DNA of 8,869 nucleotides from contig JAUIKJ010000105.1 in NCBI GenBank assembly GCA_030430835.1, positions 1 through 8,869 on the forward strand. The letters run 5' to 3'. A program made the translations under genes and the position numbers. Under the pieces are notes generated by a model that saw only the letters and a list, made by a program, of their open reading frames with translations, made no database searches and had not been told where the DNA came from. Positions 1-5,350 of the stretch are shown here, piece after piece; the first letter of the stretch is position 1, and every line of letters begins with the position of its first letter. The DNA is from Candidatus Hydrogenedentota bacterium (GTDB taxonomy: Bacteria > Hydrogenedentota > Hydrogenedentia > Hydrogenedentales > JAEUWI01).

Positions 1-510
1 CCGGGCGACATCCTCTGTGTCAGCGGCGCACCGGGCCGATCGGCCGCGGGGCTCTTTGCTCTGCAGGCGGGTGTGGACGCGCCGGAGCTGGTCGCCGCCC
101 ATCTTCGGCCGGAGCCGCGCATCGTCGAGGGGCAATGGCTCGCCACGCAGGATGCGGTTCACGCAATGATGGACGTGAGCGACGGCCTCGTGCAGGACGC
201 CGGCCGCATCGCGGTGGCCAGTGGTATCGGCCTCGATTTTCTGCCGGAACAACTGGTGGTGCCGCCGGCCCTCGCAAGCTTCGAGTGCACGCAGGGGATT
301 GAATTGATCGATCTGGTGATGACGGGTGGCGAGGACTACGAGTTGATCGTCGCGATCGCCCCGGCCGCCCAGGACAGGCTGTCGCGCGCCTTCGAGGCCC
401 GCTTTGGTCTCCCCCTCGCTCCCGTCGGTCGTTTCACCGACGCGTGGCACGGGGTGCGGATCGCGGGCGAAGACGCGAGCCACCTCGGCTTCGATCACTT
501 CCGGGATTGA
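1..510 (+). CDS. thiL: Thiamine-monophosphate kinase, C-terminal part (5' end outside window)
   Basis: ThiL phosphorylates thiamine monophosphate to thiamine diphosphate with ATP, the last step of thiamine cofactor synthesis in the cytoplasm. The reading frame is open from base 1 and ends at TGA 508-510, giving 169 visible residues, about half of a usual 320-340 residue ThiL. The frame opens with a GDILCVSG...SAAGL stretch typical of the family. It then carries the MDVSDGL motif (bases 169-189), whose aspartates belong to the Mg/nucleotide site of the PurM-like fold, and GGEDYEL (bases 325-345), a hallmark of the C-terminal half. The N-terminal half with the first metal-binding aspartates lies off the left edge. 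The GTG at 73 is an internal valine, not a start. The gene converges on the leftward DUF998-like gene with only 9 bp between the two stop codons. Identification is confident; completeness of the gene upstream cannot be judged. Confidence 0.93.
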   Translation, partial: PGDILCVSGAPGRSAAGLFALQAGVDAPELVAAHLRPEPRIVEGQWLATQDAVHAMMDVSDGLVQDAGRIAVASGIGLDFLPEQLVVPPALASFECTQGIELIDLVMTGGEDYELIVAIAPAAQDRLSRAFEARFGLPLAPVGRFTDAWHGVRIAGEDASHLGFDHFRD

Positions 511-519
511 GCGGCGCGG

Positions 520-1260
520 TTACTGCAGCAGGGTGGCGTGCTCCGCACGCCGCCGTGCGAAGGCCAGCCAGCCTGCGGCGAACACGATCCACAGCAGAAA
601 ACTGATCAGAATCGACCACTCCAGCAGGGATGGCAGCCAGACGATGGGCCGCACGGACCCCATGCGATCCGTGTCGTAGACTTTGGTGAGCGGTACATCG
701 GGATAGAGGCGCATGGGCACCAGGATGAAGGCCAGTACGGCGATGGCCGGCCCCACGGAGGGCACACAGAGCCATCGCGGCATCCGCAGTGATCCGGAGG
801 CAATCAGCAGCCAGGTGGTCACCACGCTGTACCCGAAGGCACCGAGGAAGGCCATGGCCGCGGCGGCGCCGTGGGCGGTGGCCTGTCCCGTACCTGTGGG
901 AAACACCCCGACCAGCGCAATGCCCGCCACCCCGGGCACGCCGAAGAAGGTGGCCAGGTAGACACCACGTGTGCGGGTGCGCACGGCGAAGAGCACCATC
1001 GCGATGGCGATCAAGGTACCGCCGAGGATCATGCCGTAGTTGAAGGCCGGTGCCAGCGGTGATCGCGTGGCATGGCCCAGTTCCGAGATATTGTGATTCA
1101 GAAAGGAATAGCGGATGCTGCCGGATTCGCCAAAGGCCAGCGCGGCAATGAGCGCGCCGACGAACATGCTGGCGATGCCGAGCAGTGCGATCAGGCCGGT
1201 GGACCGCTCCAGCCGCGTCGGGGGGTGCCATTCCCCCACGACCTCGCGCAGGCCACTCAC
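520..1260 (-). CDS. DUF998-like integral membrane protein
   Basis: A 246-residue membrane protein of unknown function. With the start chosen here, about six hydrophobic segments are seen near residues 21-44, 70-93, 101-120, 126-155, 168-187 and 211-235. Between the first two helices is an NHNISELG motif (residues 55-62), followed by APAFNYGMILGG. A VGVFPTGTG...HG stretch follows the third helix. This SELG / FN-G / FP-HG pattern is what I associate with the DUF998 family of conserved membrane proteins, whose activity is not established. The longest reading frame starts at ATG 1284 and would overlap the upstream gene by 28 bases. GTG 1260 instead overlaps that gene's TGA in a GTGA arrangement typical of translational coupling, and is preferred. 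Termination is TAA at 522-520. The gene is probably co-transcribed with the Cys-containing hypothetical gene just upstream. Family assignment is from motif memory, not a search. Confidence 0.8.
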   Translation of the reverse strand: MSGLREVVGEWHPPTRLERSTGLIALLGIASMFVGALIAALAFGESGSIRYSFLNHNISELGHATRSPLAPAFNYGMILGGTLIAIAMVLFAVRTRTRGVYLATFFGVPGVAGIALVGVFPTGTGQATAHGAAAAMAFLGAFGYSVVTTWLLIASGSLRMPRWLCVPSVGPAIAVLAFILVPMRLYPDVPLTKVYDTDRMGSVRPIVWLPSLLEWSILISFLLWIVFAAGWLAFARRRAEHATLLQ

Positions 1261-1991
1261 TCGACCGGGGTCACCGGCCGCCATGCGCCGGAGTCCAGAT
1301 AGTCGTCAAAGAGGAAGGCGACCGACTCGAGGCCATCCTCAATCACCAACGGAAGATCCTGCGCGTAGACATCGAGCAGGATGAGCGCGTTCATGTTTGC
1401 GTCGCCTTCGCCCGCGGTGCGCAGGCGGTTGGCGATGCTGCGGTTGACGCGCTGAATCTGCTCGTAGGCGTTGCTGAGTCCCTTGAGGTCGAGATCGCAG
1501 ATCTTGCCTTTCCGGTTTCGGAAGTACTGTGCAAGCATGTAGGCGCTCGCCACGCGGTAGGCCGTCTCGAGGCGTGTGGCGAAGGGCAGGTGAAAGCGCG
1601 CCATCGGCTTGAGAAAAGAAAGCGACGGGCAGCCGCTGGTCGCCATGTGCAGACCGAGCAGGGAACTCAGCGCCTTCTGCATCGATGTCCGCTTGGTGAT
1701 CGTCCGGCCCGCGGTCTCGACGGTGACGAGCACCTGCTCATAGGAAATCATGGTATCGAAGCGCTCCACGAGATCCACGATGGCCAGTGCGGCGGGGCAA
1801 TGTGTGTGGCCTTCAGAGGCAAGCGGGCAGCCGGTGCAGGCTTCGTGCGCCATGCTGGTCCAGGCCGGCGCGGGGTCCGGCGGATCGTAGACAAGGTCGA
1901 GGGATTCCGCATCGAGGCGCACGGGGATATCGAAGGTTGCCCCGTCCGCACATTCAAACCGGTAATCGATTTCGATGTTGTCTTTCAGCAT
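1257..1991 (-). CDS. Conserved hypothetical protein with clustered cysteines (possibly DUF6901 family)
   Basis: A 244-residue soluble protein with no signal peptide or membrane helix. I recognise it as a conserved bacterial hypothetical, perhaps the family catalogued as DUF6901, but cannot confirm this. The N-terminus (IDYRFECADG, then FDIPVRLD) looks like a small beta-rich domain. A Cys cluster follows: CxxCP at residues 52-56, HCP at 64-66 and SGCP at 119-122, with nearby His 49, 62 and 64. The second half (residues about 125-220) is helical, with ARFHLPF and a DANMNALILLDVYAQDLP stretch. Four cysteines in this spacing could bind a metal ion or cluster; that is inference. ATG 1991 is chosen because AGGA lies 8 bases upstream. 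ATG 2000, three codons earlier, has no correctly spaced site. The gene has a candidate promoter of its own 5' and overlaps the DUF998-like gene by 4 bases. No function is proposed. Confidence 0.85.
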   Translation of the reverse strand: MLKDNIEIDYRFECADGATFDIPVRLDAESLDLVYDPPDPAPAWTSMAHEACTGCPLASEGHTHCPAALAIVDLVERFDTMISYEQVLVTVETAGRTITKRTSMQKALSSLLGLHMATSGCPSLSFLKPMARFHLPFATRLETAYRVASAYMLAQYFRNRKGKICDLDLKGLSNAYEQIQRVNRSIANRLRTAGEGDANMNALILLDVYAQDLPLVIEDGLESVAFLFDDYLDSGAWRPVTPVE

Positions 1992-1999
1992 GTGGCCCA

Positions 2000-2003
2000 T
2001 CCT
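2000..2003 (-). promoter_or_regulatory. Ribosome binding site deciding the start of the Cys-containing gene
   Basis: AGGA on the minus strand sits 8 bases before ATG 1991 (TGGGCCAC between). It abuts the alternative ATG at 2000 and so cannot serve it. This supports the shorter protein. Confidence 0.55.
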
Positions 2004-2032
2004 GTGCTGCGGTGTGGTCCCGCCGAGACACC

Positions 2033-2041
2033 ACTATAGCA
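2033..2041 (-). promoter_or_regulatory. Candidate extended -10 promoter for the Cys-containing gene and DUF998-like gene
   Basis: The minus strand reads TGCTATAGT in the gap after larA: an extended TGn motif joined to a -10 hexamer matching TATAAT at five of six positions. No good -35 hexamer is seen at 16-18 bases, which extended -10 promoters can tolerate. The predicted start of transcription near 2026 leaves a leader of about 35 bases before ATG 1991. This would separate the last two genes of the leftward block from larA. The local drop in GC content supports a promoter, but the call rests on one hexamer. Confidence 0.4.
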
Positions 2042-2087
2042 AAATTGACGCATCGAAAAGGTCTGCAGGTTTCGCCTGGGCGTCGAA

Positions 2088-3380
2088 TCACGCGTGCTCA
2101 GCGGCGGGCACCGGAACCGTGTAGGGTGCCGAGGGCATGAGCCAGACGGTGGGCTGTTCCACACCGGCCGCGCGCAGTTCAGACACGGCCTGCGCAAGTG
2201 CTGCATCCAGGCTGTCCGCCCGTTGCGCACCGAGCGCGGCGACCTGCGCAGCATCCATTTCCGTTACGAAGATCGCGCTTGGCGCCTTCTCCAAGGTGCT
2301 CAACGCGGTCTGCCCATTGATCTCCGCGTTTTTGCGCAGCTCCGCGATGACCGCGTCGCAACTTCCCAACGCCAGCCACTGGGCGAACTTGTTGCCGCCA
2401 TAGCCTTCGGGCGCGGGTGCGAGGAAGACCATGCGCCCGCCGGGCTTGAGCGCCTGATAGGCGTTGTAGAGTGCCTTGTGCGACTGAATGAAGTTCTTCG
2501 CCTTGCCCGCGGTAGCGATGACAAGATCGGCCTGCGCTCCAATCGGTGCGGCGTAGAGCGCGTGCGCGAAGGCGCAGGCGCTTCGGTGCGCGGCGTCGAA
2601 GTCACCGGTAAACAATCCGGCAATCGCGCCGTTGCGATCGAGAACCGTGTTGACGATGAAGTCGACCTTGCAGGGGCTCGACGCCGCGAACATGTCTTCG
2701 GCCACCGGGTTGCCATCCAGGGTGCCGATGCGAACGGCGGGGTTCAGGCGGTTCTCGTGCCTGTCCAGGTTGAGGGCGTGGTTGTGGGCGATGGTCTCCA
2801 CCGCGGCAACCCCCGGCACCAACGACTTGCGCCCGCCGCCGAAGCCGCCGAAATAGTGCATCACCACGGTACCGGTCAGGATCAGATGATCAGTCTCGAC
2901 CGCACGGCGGTGAATCGCGATAGGCGTTCCCGCGTCCGTGGTGCCAAGATCCACCAGCTGATCCTTGTCGTAGGGATCGTGGGCAATCGCGCGGTCCTTG
3001 AAGCGGGCATAGACCGCGTCTCCGAGAATACGCGCCGCCTCGTCGTCCGTTGGGCCGCGATGGGTCCCCGTGGAGAACAGGAAGTGGATGTCCTCCTCGC
3101 GGATCCCGCGCTCGGAAAGCGCGTCCAGCAGCGTGGGCAACAGCAGTTCCACGGCGGTGTAGCGGAAAGAATCCGATACGACGATGGTGACGGTGTCGCC
3201 CGCGCGGTAAGCGCCGAGCGCATCGCAATCCATCCCGATGGGATCGCGCAGGCCATCGCGAAGCGCGGCGGCGGGATCGGGTAGGGGTGGCACATCCGCA
3301 ATGTCCAGGGTACCGAGCGGCTGCACGCCGTCCAGTCGCGCCGAGCGGGTTTCTTCTCCGTAACTGATCTCGAAGTTCAT
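2088..3380 (-). CDS. larA: LarA-family nickel-dependent lactate racemase / 2-hydroxyacid racemase-epimerase
   Basis: A 430-residue cytoplasmic enzyme of the LarA (DUF2088) family, which racemises or epimerises 2-hydroxyacids using a nickel-pincer nucleotide cofactor attached to a lysine. The N-terminal domain carries DSFR (residues 70-73) at the usual DxTR site, and GTHRG with His107. MHYFGGFGGGRK follows, giving His175 and the cofactor lysine Lys185, then His201. The C-terminal half has IQSHKAL with Gln299 and Lys302. These line up within 1-4 residues with the Lactiplantibacillus LarA residues I recall (R75, H108, H174, K184, H200, Q295, K298). The length is normal for the family. The start is ATG 3380 with a weak AGG upstream; the stop is TGA. 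It lies 22 bp after the six-helix membrane protein gene. No larB, larC or larE cofactor-synthesis gene is in the window. Family assignment is firm; the substrate may be another hydroxyacid than lactate, as the superfamily is diverse. Confidence 0.9.
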   Translation of the reverse strand: MNFEISYGEETRSARLDGVQPLGTLDIADVPPLPDPAAALRDGLRDPIGMDCDALGAYRAGDTVTIVVSDSFRYTAVELLLPTLLDALSERGIREEDIHFLFSTGTHRGPTDDEAARILGDAVYARFKDRAIAHDPYDKDQLVDLGTTDAGTPIAIHRRAVETDHLILTGTVVMHYFGGFGGGRKSLVPGVAAVETIAHNHALNLDRHENRLNPAVRIGTLDGNPVAEDMFAASSPCKVDFIVNTVLDRNGAIAGLFTGDFDAAHRSACAFAHALYAAPIGAQADLVIATAGKAKNFIQSHKALYNAYQALKPGGRMVFLAPAPEGYGGNKFAQWLALGSCDAVIAELRKNAEINGQTALSTLEKAPSAIFVTEMDAAQVAALGAQRADSLDAALAQAVSELRAAGVEQPTVWLMPSAPYTVPVPAAEHA

Positions 3381-3402
3381 GGGGCCTATTCGTCCGTGGT
3401 CC

Positions 3403-4149
3403 TTAGAAGTCGAAGTCTTCGTCCTCGTCTTCGGGTGCGTTTCGATTGATCATGAGCACATGCCACATCGCCACGAAGGCGAGCAATTCCAGCAGGGTGA
3501 TCGGCATCGCCCCCAAGGCAAAGAAGAGGACGTAGCTGAGCGTCGCGGGGTCCTTTCCCTGAAGCACGATCGACAATTCGAGGTTTACGAAGTGCTGTGC
3601 CAACTGGAGCAGGAAGACATTGAGCACGAGCGCGAACTGGCGCACGATGGGGCGCAGCGTTTCCCCGAGTTCGTTCCAATCCAGCCGTCCCCAGTACATG
3701 ATGCAGGCGCCGATGGGCAGGTACAGGAGCATGTAGAACAACCGCAGCATTTCGGTCAACTGGAAGAGCGCCCCGAGATCGTTCCGAATCGCGAGGCTGC
3801 CCACCTCCGCGATCGCGGTGTAGCCCAGGTTTAGCAGCAACCACGGCAGGAAGAAGCGGCGCAGCGCGTCGAGATCGTCGGAACATTTCCACAGGGGGCG
3901 ATCAATGTCCTTGCCGATACGCGCGAAGACGATGGCCTGCACCGCGGCAATGGCCGCGGCGAGGGCGATCTGGTCGAGCATCTTGAGGGCGGCAATGCCG
4001 GGCGGTACAACTTCGCCATCCGGCTCGAAGCCGACCGCCCACTCCAACAGCCCCACGGTGAGGAAGAGCAGGCTGTGCGCACCGACGTAGGCGAAGACGA
4101 GCAACAAGCGATCCTGGAGGTCTTTCCAGGCCTGAACGATTACCTGCAC
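3403..4149 (-). CDS. Six-helix integral membrane protein of unknown function
   Basis: A 248-residue protein I do not recognise. Hydrophobic segments are visible near residues 15-40, 53-77, 98-121, 134-155, 171-196 and 204-233, so about six membrane spans are expected. A charged loop (residues 78-97, with KDIDRPLWKCSDDLDALRR) separates helices 2 and 3. The C-terminus ends in a strongly acidic tail (PEDEDEDFDF, residues 239-248). The start is GTG 4149, supported by AGAAGG about 7 bases upstream that lies inside the end of the PilZ gene. The stop is TAA 3405-3403. Only 3 bp separate it from the PilZ gene upstream, and larA follows 22 bp downstream, so the three are probably co-transcribed. The tight coupling suggests that this protein works with the membrane-anchored PilZ protein, but no sequence motif shows an activity. 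It could belong to a Yip1-like or other DUF membrane family; a profile search would decide. Confidence 0.82.
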   Translation of the reverse strand: MQVIVQAWKDLQDRLLLVFAYVGAHSLLFLTVGLLEWAVGFEPDGEVVPPGIAALKMLDQIALAAAIAAVQAIVFARIGKDIDRPLWKCSDDLDALRRFFLPWLLLNLGYTAIAEVGSLAIRNDLGALFQLTEMLRLFYMLLYLPIGACIMYWGRLDWNELGETLRPIVRQFALVLNVFLLQLAQHFVNLELSIVLQGKDPATLSYVLFFALGAMPITLLELLAFVAMWHVLMINRNAPEDEDEDFDF

Positions 4150-4152
4150 GGC

Positions 4153-5256
4153 CTACCCTTCTTCCAAACCATAGGGGTGCGCGGCCTGCACATTGTGCTG
4201 TTGCCGCTTGAATACATAATGCGTGATCCGCTCCCGGGCCTCATCGCTGATACCGACGAAGGCACCGCGCAGGAGATGCCGCCCGTTCGACAAGGGTGAA
4301 CTGCCCACGAGCTTCGCGGTTACCGTGACGTAGCCCTGCGAGGCCTCAAGCTCCAAGGTGGCGCGCAACAGGACCTGGGTTGGCACGGGCTGGGGAGAGA
4401 CCACCGCGAATCCGCCGCCGCTGAGGCTCGTGATGCGCCCGCGAATCCGGGTCACGACCGGGCGTGCTTCCACGCCCTCCATGTTGCCGTCGATGGGTCC
4501 ATTCACGATCCCGATGTCGGTGCTTTGATCGTGGCGAATCCGGAAGTGCGCGCGCGACTGGGTCCGGTTGAGTTCGGTGGTGTGTTCACATACCCAGACC
4601 TGCGGCCCGATGTCGACCCGTGCAACCGTCGACATGAACACGTAGCGCGCGTCTTCCTCGCGCCACATGCGCACGCGAATGCGCTCGCCCACGCGAAAGC
4701 CGGGCGCTGGGGCATCGGGCGCGGGCGCAAGGTGGAAGTAGGCCTCGTCCACCGCGGCGACCACCAGCGTACTCCAGCCGGCGTTCTTCGCTTCCGATTC
4801 CCGGGCCGCCCAGACAATCTGGCTGACATAGACTTCCCGAGTGGATTCGATGCGCTGACCGACGGCGACGAAGTCGAGCCCCAGCCGGGTTCGTATATCG
4901 CGCAAGTGGACCCCGCGCTTGGCAAAGGCTTCCTCGCCTTCGCGGTCACGCACCGCACACATATCCGCGTCGACGCATTCGTCGAAGCGGTATTTCATGG
5001 TCGCCGCGTGGTAGGGGTCTTGCGCCGCATGGGTACGAATAAGGGCGGTGAGGCTTTCGGCTTCCCGCTCGCTCAGTTCGCGCTCGGCGACGATCTGCTT
5101 TACGGCACGCCACTCCGCGTCAATGCGCAGGCGGCGGTCCCGTTTGCGGCGATAGATGTCGAGGCCGAATGCGCCGAAGAGCAGGGCCAGCACGAAGGCA
5201 ATCACGGCAATTACCGTGGGATTGTCCGCTACTGGAAACTGGTAGATACCGTCCAC
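4153..5256 (-). CDS. Membrane-anchored PilZ-domain protein (YcgR-like)
   Basis: A 367-residue protein with one N-terminal membrane helix (residues about 13-33) followed by basic RRKRDRR, so the rest should lie in the cytoplasm. Residues about 40-110 are charged and probably helical. Residues about 125-230 form a beta-rich region resembling the PilZN/YcgR N-terminal domain. The C-terminal PilZ domain (about 232-355) has RAHFR at 235-239, matching RxxxR, and SLSGGG at 277-282, matching the (D/N)xSxxG motif except for Ser in place of Asp/Asn. GAFVGIS at 331-337 and a final helix complete the domain. PilZ domains typically bind c-di-GMP and control motility, secretion or polysaccharide synthesis. 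GTG 5256 is chosen: AAGG lies 6 bases upstream and a perfect TATAAT sits within the longer TTG-initiated frame (TTG 5322). The gene is 3 bp upstream of the six-helix membrane protein. The domain call is confident; ligand binding is not proven. Confidence 0.85.
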   Translation of the reverse strand: MDGIYQFPVADNPTVIAVIAFVLALLFGAFGLDIYRRKRDRRLRIDAEWRAVKQIVAERELSEREAESLTALIRTHAAQDPYHAATMKYRFDECVDADMCAVRDREGEEAFAKRGVHLRDIRTRLGLDFVAVGQRIESTREVYVSQIVWAARESEAKNAGWSTLVVAAVDEAYFHLAPAPDAPAPGFRVGERIRVRMWREEDARYVFMSTVARVDIGPQVWVCEHTTELNRTQSRAHFRIRHDQSTDIGIVNGPIDGNMEGVEARPVVTRIRGRITSLSGGGFAVVSPQPVPTQVLLRATLELEASQGYVTVTAKLVGSSPLSNGRHLLRGAFVGISDEARERITHYVFKRQQHNVQAAHPYGLEEG

Positions 5257-5262
5257 GTCGTG

Positions 5263-5272
5263 CCTTGCCTCG
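5263..5272 (-). promoter_or_regulatory. Ribosome binding site deciding the PilZ gene start
   Basis: CGAGGCAAGG on the minus strand ends 6 bases before GTG 5256. It supports that start over the TTG at 5322, which would place the promoter inside the coding region. Confidence 0.55.
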
Positions 5273-5287
5273 GGTTGCGCTGCGCGG

Positions 5288-5317
5288 ATTATAGGGTGTA
5301 GCGCTAAAGGCTTCCAA
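5288..5317 (-). promoter_or_regulatory. Sigma70-type promoter for the PilZ / membrane protein / larA unit
   Basis: On the minus strand a perfect TATAAT lies at 5293-5288. It is preceded, after 18 bases, by TTGGAA (5317-5312), four of six matches to TTGACA. Transcription would start near 5281, about 25 bases before GTG 5256. The promoter occupies the 94-bp gap after the helicase-associated gene, which suggests that the PilZ unit can be transcribed independently of that gene. Confidence 0.55.
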
Positions 5318-5350
5318 ATCAAGCACTAATGGCCGTATCGGCAGCGGCGG

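Noticed and set aside
1185..2039. Plus-strand open frame opposite the Cys-containing gene
   Set aside because: It is antisense, overlaps two minus-strand genes, and has no supported start or domain.
2062..2076. Possible terminator hairpin after larA (CAGG...CCTG on both strands)
   Set aside because: The stem is only four base pairs and no proper U-tract follows, so an intrinsic terminator cannot be supported.
2094..3284. Long plus-strand open frame (396 codons) opposite larA
   Set aside because: It is a shadow of larA: codon bias in GC-rich genes keeps the antisense frame open, and the translation has no recognisable family pattern.
4525..5301. Plus-strand open frame opposite the PilZ gene
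   Set aside because: The PilZ, TM and RxxxR features on the minus strand identify the real gene. The antisense product has no coherent domain.
5323..5350. GCCG-ATA-CGGC after the helicase-associated gene as a terminator
   Set aside because: A four-pair stem without a following T-run is too weak to call.
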